Source: an uncultured Ilumatobacter sp.
GTDB lineage: Bacteria; Actinomycetota; Acidimicrobiia; Acidimicrobiales; Ilumatobacteraceae
Assembly (NCBI GenBank): GCA_905182555.1
Contig: CAJJBX010000016.1
Coordinates: 1 to 64,000 of the forward strand
Direction of reading: 5' to 3'
DNA length: 64,000 nt
Numbering within the stretch: position 1 is the stretch's first letter; every line of letters starts with the position of its first letter. Below are positions 34,802-43,569 of the stretch, piece by piece. Both the position numbers and the translations under genes were made by a program. A model generated the notes under the pieces. That model saw nothing but the letters and a program-made list of their open reading frames with translations. It was not told the DNA's origin and did not search any database.

Positions 34802-35257
34802 TCAAGGCAGCCAGATGGCTTCGCCCGAGGCGACCCCGGTGCCGCCGTTCATTTGGATCAACACGCCGATGTAGCGGTCACGGCTGATATCACCCCTGTA
34901 CACGTCGGCTATCGACCACAACGTGTCGCCAGACTGGGCGACGTGGATCGATGCTGGTGCAGCGATAGCCGTGAAATCGGCGGAGTCGGTGAGCGCCGGC
35001 TGGACACCTGACGCTGATGCCGGGGCGCCTTGGAAGCCAGCGAGCAATCCGACGGTTGCAGCCAAGGCGGCGACCGCGAGCCCGAGGGCGGCCGTGCCAA
35101 CCAGCAAACGACGAATTGCGTAGTTCGGGACCTTCGGACGAACCATCCCCCGCACTTCGGACTCGACGCCGAACGACGTGGCAGAAACGAACGCTAGCGG
35201 CTGCGCCGATTGGACCTGAACGTGGCTGCGATGTGATGTGTGCAAGGTGGTGCCCAT
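34802..35257 (-). CDS. LysM membrane protein, probable SOS division inhibitor (YneA/ChiZ-like position)
   Basis: 151 residues: a cytoplasmic N-terminus, a single membrane segment (LLVGTAALGLAVAALAATVG, about 51-70), then a C-terminal LysM domain (IHVAQSGDTLWSIADVYRG ... GEAIWLP) that binds peptidoglycan. It is divergent from lexA with an SOS-type box between. In Bacillus yneA and in mycobacteria chiZ occupy the same place next to lexA and delay division after DNA damage. A similar role is inferred from position and domain, not shown. Confidence 0.75.
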   Translation of the reverse strand: MGTTLHTSHRSHVQVQSAQPLAFVSATSFGVESEVRGMVRPKVPNYAIRRLLVGTAALGLAVAALAATVGLLAGFQGAPASASGVQPALTDSADFTAIAAPASIHVAQSGDTLWSIADVYRGDISRDRYIGVLIQMNGGTGVASGEAIWLP

Positions 35258-35403
35258 GTCTACTCCCCAACGGATGACGTGAATGCCGAGTGGGCGTTCG
35301 ATACCGTTCGATGATCTGACCGTTTCGAAACGCTTGTTCGATTACTTGAGAAGCACAGTCAACCAGCACAGGTGTTCGATGTCAACCGTTTTGGCCAGGT
35401 TTA

Positions 35404-35419
35404 TCGAACGAACGTTTGT
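35404..35419. promoter_or_regulatory. LexA-binding (SOS) box between lexA and the LysM gene
   Basis: TCGAAC-GAAC-GTTTGT matches the actinobacterial SOS consensus TCGAAC-N4-GTTCGA with two changes in the right half. It lies 47-62 bases before the lexA ATG and can serve both divergent genes. Further TTCGA half-sites (35296-35345) are scattered nearby. Confidence 0.65.
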
Positions 35420-35465
35420 CGTACAGATGTTTGACCTGATCGATTCAAAGCCATATCATGTTCTT

Positions 35466-36095
35466 ATGGCTCCCAAGATCAGTAAGCGTCAGCGCGACAT
35501 TCTCGATTTCATCGAACAGCAGATGCGCGATCGCGGGTTCCCGCCGTCAGTCCGTGAAATCGGCGACGCCGTTGGCCTCACCTCGCCGTCCACGGTGCAC
35601 AGCCACCTGAACACCCTGCAGCGTCACGGCTACCTGCGCCGCGACCCCAGCAAGCCCCGCGCCATCGAGGTTCGCTACGACTCGAACAGCGGCGCCATGA
35701 TGGACAAGCGTCCAGTTCGCCACGTCCCACTCATCGGCGATGTCGCCGCCGGCACCGACGTGTTAGCCGCCGAGAACGTTGAAGAGCTCCTCCCGGTTCC
35801 CGTTGACTTCGCTGGCGAAGGCGAGCTGTTCATGCTGCGCGTTCGCGGCGAGTCAATGATCGGTGCAGGCATCCTCAATGGCGACTACGTGGTTGCCACC
35901 CAGATCGATCACCCAGCCAACGGTGACATCGTCGTCGCTGGCATCCCGGGCGGAGAGGCCACGGTCAAGACCTACGCCCGTTCGGGTAACGAAGTCACAC
36001 TGAACCCGCATAACCCGATCCTGGAGCCAATGGTGTTCACCGCCGATCAGGTCGAGGTGTACGGCAAGGTCGTCACGGTCATGCGCCGTTACTGA
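35466..36095 (+). CDS. lexA: LexA repressor
   Basis: SOS master repressor, 209 residues from ATG 35466. The N-terminal winged helix is SKRQRDILDFIEQQM / PPSVREIGDAVGLTSPSTVHSHL. The self-cleavage site is Ala-Gly in DVAAGTDV, with catalytic Ser in VRGESMIGAGI and Lys in ATVKTYAR. An upstream in-frame ATG (35427) would add 13 residues but overlaps promoter elements. Confidence 0.96.
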   Translation: MAPKISKRQRDILDFIEQQMRDRGFPPSVREIGDAVGLTSPSTVHSHLNTLQRHGYLRRDPSKPRAIEVRYDSNSGAMMDKRPVRHVPLIGDVAAGTDVLAAENVEELLPVPVDFAGEGELFMLRVRGESMIGAGILNGDYVVATQIDHPANGDIVVAGIPGGEATVKTYARSGNEVTLNPHNPILEPMVFTADQVEVYGKVVTVMRRY

Positions 36096-36125
36096 GTCGC
36101 GCGGAACAATCGATGCTCAGCCCGG

Positions 36126-36980
36126 TTACCGGCTGGGCATCTCGGGTGGGGCCCACGGAGCCGGAGTTGGCGGTTGCTCAGCCGGAGTTGTGAACGGGGG
36201 CTGGCCCGGAGTGCCTTGCTGCCCTGGAGGAGTCGTCGCAGGAGCTGGCGGTACTGGAACGCCGAGCGGCTGCGTTGGCAGCCCGGGCTGCTGCGCCCAG
36301 CCTGCTGATTGCCCAGGCTGCTGTGCCTCTGGAGGCGATGTTGGCCACTCCGCTGCGCTCGACCACGGGTCAGCTGAAACCAATGCCGCGGGAGAGCCCC
36401 GACGGCGGTTCGTCGCGATCAATGAGAGTCCAACGATCAAACCAGCGATTCCGCTGGCAAACGCCCCGAGCTGCAGTGATTGCACCCCTTCGCTCGGATC
36501 ACGCCCAATGGCGATGGCGAACCCGGCGGGCTCGGAGTCGTTCGTCGGCTCGACACGCAGGACGTAGCTGCCAGATTTTTCCACAACGAACGTCTGGATC
36601 AACTGGCCTGCTGAGCCGGCGGCGGCGTAGTCGACTCCGGTGCGGGCATCGAGCGCAACCTCTGTGCCGTCAGGCCCCGTCAAGACGAGGCGCACAGGTG
36701 CGAGATCTTGCGGACTCCCGAGCTCACCAAACGAACCGGGCGCCACACAGCTTCCGGTCACGGCACTGATCTCGCCCTCGGTCTCCACGAAGACCAGGAA
36801 CTCGCCGGCGGCTTCGAAATTGAGGGTCGTGTCACAACCGACCGGCGCCCGCGCAAAATTTCGCACGGCATCAGATTGCCGTTGCCCTGCCGAGTACCAG
36901 AGGCCGACGGCAGCGAGCAGCCCGGCAATCAACACGACAATGCCCGCAGCGAGAAATCCAGTGCGTCGGTTCGAGTTCAT
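36126..36980 (-). CDS. Membrane protein with Pro/Gln-rich cytoplasmic tail
   Basis: 284 residues from ATG 36980. It has one N-terminal membrane segment (GFLAAGIVVLIAGLLAAVGLW), an extracellular beta-rich domain (FEAAGEFLVFVETEGE ... KSGSYVLRVEP), a second membrane segment (FASGIAGLIVGLSLIA) and a tail of about 90 residues very rich in Pro, Gln and Gly. No family recognised; the layout resembles small actinobacterial envelope proteins. It is just upstream of dapC on the same strand, with 43 bases between its start and the dapC stop. Confidence 0.7.
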   Translation of the reverse strand: MNSNRRTGFLAAGIVVLIAGLLAAVGLWYSAGQRQSDAVRNFARAPVGCDTTLNFEAAGEFLVFVETEGEISAVTGSCVAPGSFGELGSPQDLAPVRLVLTGPDGTEVALDARTGVDYAAAGSAGQLIQTFVVEKSGSYVLRVEPTNDSEPAGFAIAIGRDPSEGVQSLQLGAFASGIAGLIVGLSLIATNRRRGSPAALVSADPWSSAAEWPTSPPEAQQPGQSAGWAQQPGLPTQPLGVPVPPAPATTPPGQQGTPGQPPFTTPAEQPPTPAPWAPPEMPSR

Positions 36981-37023
36981 CTTGCTCCGTCTTGCGCCCG
37001 CTGATGTGCAGAGCGCGTCGTGG

Positions 37024-38154
37024 TCAGGTGGCGGCCGCCAGGCGGCGAGCCACGAGTTCGATCTTGTCGTCTGGTTGTACCACGGCAACACGCACGAAGT
37101 TCGTGCCGTCGACACCATAAAACTCGCCGGGGCTGACTATGGCTCCACCTTCGGCTGCGAGCCGTTCGGTGAACTGCCAACCGTCTTCGACGGGGATCCA
37201 AAGGTAGAACGCTCCCCCGGGCCGCGGCACGTCGATGCCAGACCACTCCGAGATCACGTCGGCGAGCAACTCGAGGCGCGAGCGGTAGCGGTCGCGCTGC
37301 TCTTGGACGTGCACGTCGTCGTCAAAAGCAACCGCAGCAGCCGCCTGCACCGGACCGGGAACGAGCATGCCTCCGTGCTGGCGGACGCTCTTCAAGAAGT
37401 CAACGATTTCGGGGTCACCAGCATAGAAACCTGCTCGGGCTCCGGCCAGGTTCGAGCGCTTTGACAACGAGTGCACGGCCACGACGCCTTCGAGCCCGTG
37501 TTCAAGAATCGTGCGCGGCTGACCGTCCCACGTGAACTCGATGTAGCACTCGTCCGAGAACACAGGGATTCCGTTGGAACGCCCCCAGGTTGCGGCGGCT
37601 TCGAGATCGTCGAGATGGCCAGTCGGATTGCCCGGGCTGTTGACCCACAGCAGGAGCGCCCGATCAATATCGGCTTGGTCCACTGCACCAAGATCGAGCG
37701 CGCCATCGGGGCCAAACGGCACCGACACCGAGCGACATTGGCCAAGTGTGGCACCCATTGCGTACGACGGATAGGAGATGGCTGGGTACAACACCGTGTC
37801 ACGTTCAGGGTGACGCAGCTTCATGTAGCCCGGCAGCGACGCGACGAACTCTTTAGTTCCAACGGCAGCTGCGATCTGGTCGACCGGCACGTCGACGCCG
37901 AGGCGCCGCTGCATCCAATTGCTGCACGCCGTACGGCCAACCGGGGTGCCAACACTCGGCGGATAACCGCGCTCGGCGCCACTGGTCCCCAGCGCCTCGA
38001 TCACCGCAGCGGGCGGAGGGTCGAACGGCGTACCAATGGACAGGTCCACTGATCCGCCTTCGAATGCGTCAGCGATCGGCTTCAACCGGTTCAACCGGTC
38101 GTACGGGTATGGCGGCGGCGCGAACGGGCCGGTCGGCGCTTCGATAGCAACCAC
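37024..38154 (-). CDS. dapC: Succinyldiaminopimelate transaminase DapC
   Basis: PLP aminotransferase (fold type I) of lysine/diaminopimelate synthesis, 376 residues. LSIGTPFDPPPAAV opens the domain; WVNSPGNPTGHL is the conserved Asn motif, FSDECYIEF the Asp/Tyr pair and VHSLSKRSNLAGARAG the PLP-Lys. The C-terminal Arg is in NFVRVAVVQ. It sits 2 bases from the hflX stop and near dapF, consistent with a diaminopimelate role. Confidence 0.9.
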   Translation of the reverse strand: MVAIEAPTGPFAPPPYPYDRLNRLKPIADAFEGGSVDLSIGTPFDPPPAAVIEALGTSGAERGYPPSVGTPVGRTACSNWMQRRLGVDVPVDQIAAAVGTKEFVASLPGYMKLRHPERDTVLYPAISYPSYAMGATLGQCRSVSVPFGPDGALDLGAVDQADIDRALLLWVNSPGNPTGHLDDLEAAATWGRSNGIPVFSDECYIEFTWDGQPRTILEHGLEGVVAVHSLSKRSNLAGARAGFYAGDPEIVDFLKSVRQHGGMLVPGPVQAAAAVAFDDDVHVQEQRDRYRSRLELLADVISEWSGIDVPRPGGAFYLWIPVEDGWQFTERLAAEGGAIVSPGEFYGVDGTNFVRVAVVQPDDKIELVARRLAAAT

Positions 38155-38156
38155 GA

Positions 38157-39508
38157 TTAAACCTCAGGCTCAGTCGGTGCGCTGTCAGACCCATTCGACT
38201 TGCCGATGACGAACTCGCTGAGTCGACCTGCCGATGCATCAGAAAGACGCGCCCGGATCAACCACGCCTCCTCGGTCGGGCCGGCGCCATCACCGATCGA
38301 GACAACTTCACCTTCTCGGTGTACGGCGGCGAGGACGTCGCCACGTTCGTAGGGGACCAGGACTTCATAGACGACAGCCAGTACCCGGAGCCGGTCGGTC
38401 AAGGTCCGCAGGAAGATTTCGACACCGTCACCGGTGGCGGCACTGATCGCAACCGAACCGGGATGTCGATCCGTCAGTTCTTTGGCGATTTCCGGCTGGG
38501 CGTCAGCTTTGTTGAACACGAGAAGTTCGGGAACTTCAGCCGCATCGATGTCGCCGAGCACTTGACGAACGGCATCGATCTGCCCCTGGGGGTCGGGCGA
38601 TGTGACGTCGACGACATGCACCAGGTAGTCGGCCATCGCCGCGACTTCAAGCGTCCCCTTGAACGACTCGATGAGGCCGTGCGGCAAGCGGCTGATGAAA
38701 CCGACCGTGTCGGAGAGCAGCACGGGCTCACCACCGGGCAACGCCAGGCGGCGCGTGGTCGGATCGAGCGTGGCGAAAAGACGGTCCTCGACCAGCACGC
38801 CCGAGTCGGTCAGCTGGTTGAGCAATGTCGACTTGCCTGCGTTGGTGTAACCGACGATCGCCACATTGGCGAGGCCGCTCTTGTTGCGCCCCTTGCGCTG
38901 CAGCAAGCGAGTTTCCGCGAGGCCATCGAGGTCTTTCTCGATCTTCGTGATTCGTCGTTTGATCCGACGACGCTCGACTTCGGTTTTGGTCTCGCCACTA
39001 CCAAACCGTCCGCCGACACCGCCGCGCTGCTGCGCCTGCTTGTCAGAAAGCCCTCGCCGAAGCCGCCAGTGACGCACCAGCGTTGCGAGTTCGACCTGCG
39101 CCTTGACGTCAAGCGTGTGTGCGTTCTGCCCGAAAATGTCCAGAATGACTGCAGTGCGGTCAATCGCCGTTCGGCCAACATGACTTTTGGCGTAGTTGAC
39201 AACGTATCTGGGCCCAGGTTGTTGTCAAACACCACGGTGTCAGCGTCCACGGCGAGGCAGAGTTGCTTGAGCTCTTCAACCTTGCCCTTACCGATGTACC
39301 AGGTGTGGTCGGGGGCGGCGCGCTTCTGGACCATGCGGCCGGCCTCGTCCGCACCCGCCGTGTCAATGAGTAGTGCGAGTTCGTTCAGGCTTGCCTCGGT
39401 TGACTCTTCGTTATCACCGGGAAGCGTCACGCCGACCAGCACGATCTTCTCTCGGATCGTCCGATCAATCAGTGTCTCGGCGAGTGCTTCGTTGTACGGA
39501 GTCGTCAC
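38157..39508 (-). pseudogene. hflX: GTPase HflX, one frame change near 39190
   Basis: Ribosome-splitting GTPase. The N-terminal domain (from GTG 39508) reads TTPYNEALAETLIDR, VGVTLPGDN and HTWYIGKGKVEELK to VVFDNNLGP. Then a one-base change in about 39165-39225 moves the frame, and IDRTAVILDIFGQNAHT / DVKAQVELA / GLSDKQAQQRGG continue the family pattern. The G domain is complete: VGYTNAGKSTLLNQL (G1), DTVGFISRLP (G3), VFNKADAQP (G4). Combined length is about 450 residues, normal for HflX. A sequence error is the simplest explanation because everything else is conserved. Confidence 0.88.
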
Positions 39509-39518
39509 GCTGTCCTTC

Positions 39519-40322
39519 TCATTGCAGTGGCACCTGAATCGTTGCGATGTGTGTCGCCGGCCCAGTGAGCACGGCGAGTGTCGGATTTTCTGGCGAGAAC
39601 CTGACGGTGGCGCTTCCACCGTCCATGTGGACGAGGACCTCACCATTAATCGGCGTGGCGAGCCCCCACTGTGCAGCGGCGTACGCCGATGCACAGGCAC
39701 CCGTTCCACAGGCAAAGGTGATCCCAGCTCCACGCTCGTGGACGCGCATGGTGATTGCGTTGCTCTCGGGGCCCGGCTCGACAATCTCCAGGTTGACGTG
39801 CGGAACTTTGCCGCCCAGATCAGCCAAGTCGACAACAGCGACTTCGTCGACGCCGACGACACTGTGCGGGTTGCCCATGGTGAGGTGTGCAACGGGTCGA
39901 TCGGGGTGACAAGCCAGAGAAGCCCAGCCCTGGGGCTCGTCGATGACTCCGACTTCGCCCATCTCAACCTGCGCCGAGATCGTGCGTTCGTCGTCGGTAC
40001 TGGCAAGCACGACGACTCGGTCGCCTGCGTCGGTGAGGATCAATTGTGGGCCGAGGTCGCCACGGCGTGCCGATACTGCCTGAGCGAAGCAGCGAATGCC
40101 GTTGCCACTCATTTCTGCTCGTGAGCCGTCGGCGTTGTACAGCGTCATCTTTGCTGCATAGCCCTCGGCATCGTGCCCCAACAGCAAGCCATCGGCACCG
40201 AGGCCAGTGTTGCGGTTGCAGAGCTGCGTTGCGAGGAGCGCGTGATTGACGTCCGGCGGGTCGAAGAGCACCAAGAAGTCGTTGCCGAGGCCGTGGTGCT
40301 TGGTCAGAGTCAGGGTCGTCAT
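39519..40322 (-). CDS. dapF: Diaminopimelate epimerase DapF
   Basis: Interconverts LL- and meso-diaminopimelate for wall and lysine synthesis. 267 residues with both active-site Cys: SGNGIRCFAQ and FACGTGACAS. HGLGNDFLVLFD starts the protein and MGNPHSVV is the substrate loop. It overlaps miaA by ATGA. Confidence 0.96.
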   Translation of the reverse strand: MTTLTLTKHHGLGNDFLVLFDPPDVNHALLATQLCNRNTGLGADGLLLGHDAEGYAAKMTLYNADGSRAEMSGNGIRCFAQAVSARRGDLGPQLILTDAGDRVVVLASTDDERTISAQVEMGEVGVIDEPQGWASLACHPDRPVAHLTMGNPHSVVGVDEVAVVDLADLGGKVPHVNLEIVEPGPESNAITMRVHERGAGITFACGTGACASAYAAAQWGLATPINGEVLVHMDGGSATVRFSPENPTLAVLTGPATHIATIQVPLQ

Positions 40323-41230
40323 GCTCGCTGCAATTCCTCGATCACGATGGGCGCCACCTCGGCAACCGGGTCGCTCTCGATGTCAATCCAGCGTACGCGT
40401 GGATCACGACGGAACCATCGCTCTTGGCGTACAGCGAACTGCCTCGTTCGGGTGATAACCAGCTCCACTGCTTCATCGTGGCTGATCTCGCCACGAAGAT
40501 GTTGCAGGATTTCCTTGTAACCGAGCGCCTGGGCGGATGTTTTGGAGAATCCCGCCTCGCTCAGCGCTGCGACTTCGGCGACCAAACCGGCATCGATCAT
40601 GGCGTGGACGCGGGCTTCGATGCGCTGGGAGATGACTGGCCGGGGCCAGCGCAACCCAACCTGCGCCACCCCGGTATCGGGATAGTGGTCGACTCCAGGC
40701 CCGAACGAACTGAAGGGTCTACCGCTGCCGATTGTCACCTCCAGTGCACGCAGCAGACGTCGGCGATTCTCGGGCTCGATCTTCTCAATGGCCTTCAAGT
40801 CCAGCTCGCGAAGCCGCTGGTAGAGCGTGTTCGTCTCGTGGTGATCGAGGCCGGCTCTCACCTCGGGCCACTCCCCAGGCAGGTCGAAGTCGTCAACCAC
40901 CACACGGTGATAAAGCCCGGTTCCTCCAACGAGCAGGGCGCGCTGCGCCCCGGCTGCAATGTCATCGAGTGCCGCCGCATGCGCCCATTTGAATTCGGCG
41001 ACGGTGAATTCAGCGGTCGGCTCCACGAGGTTGATGCAGTAGTGCCGTGCAGCACTCTGATCTTGAGTCGACGGCTTCGCGGTACCAATGTCCATGCCTC
41101 GATACACCTGCATTGAGTCGACTGAGATCAACTCGACGTCACCAAGTTCAGCGGCGACAGCCATGGCGACCGACGACTTACCCGATGCGGTCGATCCAAT
41201 GACCGCAACGCGTGGCGGCCGCCTGATCAG
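40319..41230 (-). CDS. miaA: tRNA dimethylallyltransferase MiaA, CTG start
   Basis: Adds an isopentenyl group to A37 of tRNAs; MiaB at 41573 then methylthiolates it. The P-loop GSTASGKSSVA lies upstream of the first ATG (41164), so the gene must start earlier. In this frame the only start-like codon after the previous stop is CTG at 41230, overlapping the chorismate mutase stop as CTGA. This gives 303 residues, normal for MiaA. ISVDSMQVYRGMDIGTAKP, LVGGTGLYHRVVV and ALGYKEILQHLRGE are family motifs. The CTG start is an inference. Confidence 0.88.
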   Translation of the reverse strand: MIRRPPRVAVIGSTASGKSSVAMAVAAELGDVELISVDSMQVYRGMDIGTAKPSTQDQSAARHYCINLVEPTAEFTVAEFKWAHAAALDDIAAGAQRALLVGGTGLYHRVVVDDFDLPGEWPEVRAGLDHHETNTLYQRLRELDLKAIEKIEPENRRRLLRALEVTIGSGRPFSSFGPGVDHYPDTGVAQVGLRWPRPVISQRIEARVHAMIDAGLVAEVAALSEAGFSKTSAQALGYKEILQHLRGEISHDEAVELVITRTRQFAVRQERWFRRDPRVRWIDIESDPVAEVAPIVIEELQRA

Positions 41231-41529
41231 AGGTGTTCGCCTTCGGCGATGCGCTGATGATGATGGATCACTTCAGCAACGATGAACCGGAGAAACTTTT
41301 CGGTAAACGCCGGGTCGAGACCGGCGGCTTCGGCCATCAAACGGAGCCGTGTGATCTGAATCTCCTCACGAGCCGGGTCGGCTGGCGGCAGCTCAGCAGT
41401 GGCCTTATACCGTCCGACTGCCTTGGTGACCTTGAACCGCTCGGCGAGCAGGTGCACCAGCGCTGCATCGATGTTGTCGATGCTCGATCGATATTCAGCC
41501 AGCTGCGGATCCTCGGTCGCTTCACCCAT
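41227..41529 (-). CDS. Chorismate mutase (AroQ type)
   Basis: Converts chorismate to prephenate. At 100 residues it is all-helical AroQ: YRSSIDNIDAALVHLLAERF (helix 1 with Arg), VGRYKATAELPPADPAREE (the YK motif) and FLRFIVAEVIHHHQRIAEG. It overlaps miaA by CTGA. Prephenate-processing genes are not in the window. Confidence 0.92.
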   Translation of the reverse strand: MGEATEDPQLAEYRSSIDNIDAALVHLLAERFKVTKAVGRYKATAELPPADPAREEIQITRLRLMAEAAGLDPAFTEKFLRFIVAEVIHHHQRIAEGEHL

Positions 41530-41572
41530 CGAGCTTCAATGTAGTGCCAGCCAGGCCACGCCGGGCGCTTGC

Positions 41573-43015
41573 CTACAACGCGGAGACGGGAATACGGATT
41601 TTGTGTGCCGGCTCGGAAAGGAACTCGACGAAGTCGCCTTCGAGGAAGTGCGGCGCAGCCCGGTTGATGCGGACCGTGGCATAGCTGCCGGTCCGCAGCG
41701 GACGCGGCGGGACGAAATGGACCAGCTTGTTCTGGCGGGTACGCCCGCTGATCACGTTCGGGTCGCGTTTACTCGGGCCTTCGACCAGCACTTCTTCGAC
41801 ACGACCAACGCGCGCCTCGTGCTTCAACAGCGCCGAACGCTCGACGACAATGCGCAGGCGCTGGAACCGCTCGCTCGCCACGGCGGCTTCGACGAAGTCG
41901 GCCTCCATGTCGGCGGCTTCGGTCCCAGGTCGCGGCGAGAAGATGAACGTGTAGGCGTAGTCGTATTCGGCAGCCGCCGCTACTTCGAGAGTGCGTTCGA
42001 AGTCGTCTTCGGTCTCGCCCGGAAAACCGACGATGATGTCAGTCGAAACAGCGAGATCATCGATAGCTGCACGAGCTTGCCCGAGTCGTTCCAGGTAGCG
42101 AGTTCCGGTGTAGCCGCGATGCATCAAAGCAAGAACACGGTCACTGCCAGACTGCAACGGGTAGTGCAGGTGCTCACACACCTCGGGCGTTTCGGCCATC
42201 GCCGCGAACGTGTCTGGCCGCATGTCTTTCGGATGCGGGCTTGTGAACCGCACGCGGCGGATGCCCTCGACCGCACCGACGTCACGGAGCAGGCTTGAAA
42301 AGAGTGGGCGTAACTTGGCTGACTCGTCGCCGGACTGGCGAGCCGCGAGCTGCAAGTCGCGGCCGTAGCTGTTGACGTTCTGACCGAGCAGCGTGACCTC
42401 GGTGACGCCGTCACCTGCGAGTTGTTCAGCTTCGCCGACGATGTCAACGTACGGGCGGCTGATCTCGGCGCCGCGCACCGCCGGCACGATGCAGAACGCA
42501 CAGTTGTTGTCGCAGCCGATCTGGATCGTGAGCCACGCGTTGTACGAGGTCTCACGGCGTGCCGGGAGCGCTGAGGGGAACATCGCATGATCGTCAATGA
42601 CCGCTTCGAGGAGAATCTCGGTAATCGGCACCTCGGATGACTTCGACGCCTCGAGCAGTTCGGCTGCTCGGTGAACGTTGTGCGTTCCCATGACGACATC
42701 AACGTGGCCGGCCTTCTGAGCGACGAGTTCCTGGTCCTTCTGAGCAAGGCAACCAGCCACGACAATTTGGCGACCGTCCTTCTTGCCCTTCCAGGTCTTC
42801 AGATGCCCCAGATTGCCGTACAACTTGTTGTCGGCGTTCTCTCGGATACAGCACGTGTTGAGCACCACAACATCGGCTTCCGACTCAGATTCGGCGCGCA
42901 CGAGACCATCAGCTTCAAGGAGGCCAGAGATCCGCTCGGAATCGTGATCATTCATCTGGCATCCCATGGTGCGCACGATGTAACTGCGCTGGGCGTCGGG
43001 AGCCGTGTCGGACAT
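41573..43015 (-). CDS. miaB: tRNA-2-methylthio-N6-dimethylallyladenosine synthase MiaB
   Basis: Radical SAM methylthiotransferase, 480 residues from ATG 43015. The N-terminal cluster domain has Cys in TMGCQMND, NTCCIREN and VAGCLAQ. The radical SAM motif is GCDNNCAFCIVP (CxxxCxxC). The TRAM domain is at the C-terminus (VLVEGPSKRDP ... GSYATVRINRA). It is upstream of chorismate mutase and miaA on the same strand, so both A37 modification steps are encoded together. Confidence 0.96.
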   Translation of the reverse strand: MSDTAPDAQRSYIVRTMGCQMNDHDSERISGLLEADGLVRAESESEADVVVLNTCCIRENADNKLYGNLGHLKTWKGKKDGRQIVVAGCLAQKDQELVAQKAGHVDVVMGTHNVHRAAELLEASKSSEVPITEILLEAVIDDHAMFPSALPARRETSYNAWLTIQIGCDNNCAFCIVPAVRGAEISRPYVDIVGEAEQLAGDGVTEVTLLGQNVNSYGRDLQLAARQSGDESAKLRPLFSSLLRDVGAVEGIRRVRFTSPHPKDMRPDTFAAMAETPEVCEHLHYPLQSGSDRVLALMHRGYTGTRYLERLGQARAAIDDLAVSTDIIVGFPGETEDDFERTLEVAAAAEYDYAYTFIFSPRPGTEAADMEADFVEAAVASERFQRLRIVVERSALLKHEARVGRVEEVLVEGPSKRDPNVISGRTRQNKLVHFVPPRPLRTGSYATVRINRAAPHFLEGDFVEFLSEPAHKIRIPVSAL

Positions 43016-43061
43016 GCGCACAGACTACCGACCCAACTTGCGAGCGAGTAGCGTCCCGCTC

Positions 43062-43505
43062 GTGATCGCCATCTTCCTCAACGAGAGCCAGACTCTCGTC
43101 AAGCTCCTCTATCTCATCCACGTCCTGAGCATCGTCGCCGCATTCGGCCCGCTGTTCCTCTATCCCCGGATGCAGCGCGCCGGCGAAACCAGCGCCATGG
43201 CCACTCTGCACCTGAAGTTCGTGTTCCCCGCCCTGATCCTGCTGTGGGTCGTCGGCATGGGCATGGCCGGCGTGAACAAGTTCGCTCTGGCCGAGATGTG
43301 GTGGATCACCATCACCATCGCACTCTGGATCGGCTCCGTTGCCGTCAGCTGGTTTCTCATCCGGCCAGCTATCAGCGACACCTCTGACGACGCCAAGAAG
43401 AAGATGTCGATGGGCATTGGCATCACCCACCTGATCCTCGTGGCCAGCCTCGTCTTGATGATTTTCAAGCCGTTCGTCGAGGGCAACTGCGTCTTCAATT
43501 CCTGA
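43062..43505 (+). CDS. Small membrane protein (DUF2269-like)
   Basis: 147 residues with four predicted membrane segments (LVKLLYLIHVLSIVAAFGPLF; FVFPALILLWVVGMGMA; WITITIALWIGSVAVSWFL; GIGITHLILVASLVLMIF). I chose GTG 43062; the longer form from 43005 would overlap the miaB start. The His in LYLIHVL fits DUF2269-type proteins. Function unknown. Confidence 0.7.
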   Translation: MIAIFLNESQTLVKLLYLIHVLSIVAAFGPLFLYPRMQRAGETSAMATLHLKFVFPALILLWVVGMGMAGVNKFALAEMWWITITIALWIGSVAVSWFLIRPAISDTSDDAKKKMSMGIGITHLILVASLVLMIFKPFVEGNCVFNS

Positions 43506-43569
43506 CAGCAGTGCTGCTCAGTGCGCTTCGCGTCACGCAGAAGTTCGCTGAGCGACTACAACCTGTTGG

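Noticed and set aside
38319-40124. Long plus-strand frame of 601 codons
   Set aside because: Antisense to hflX and dapF, both with unmistakable motifs; no domain in the frame itself.
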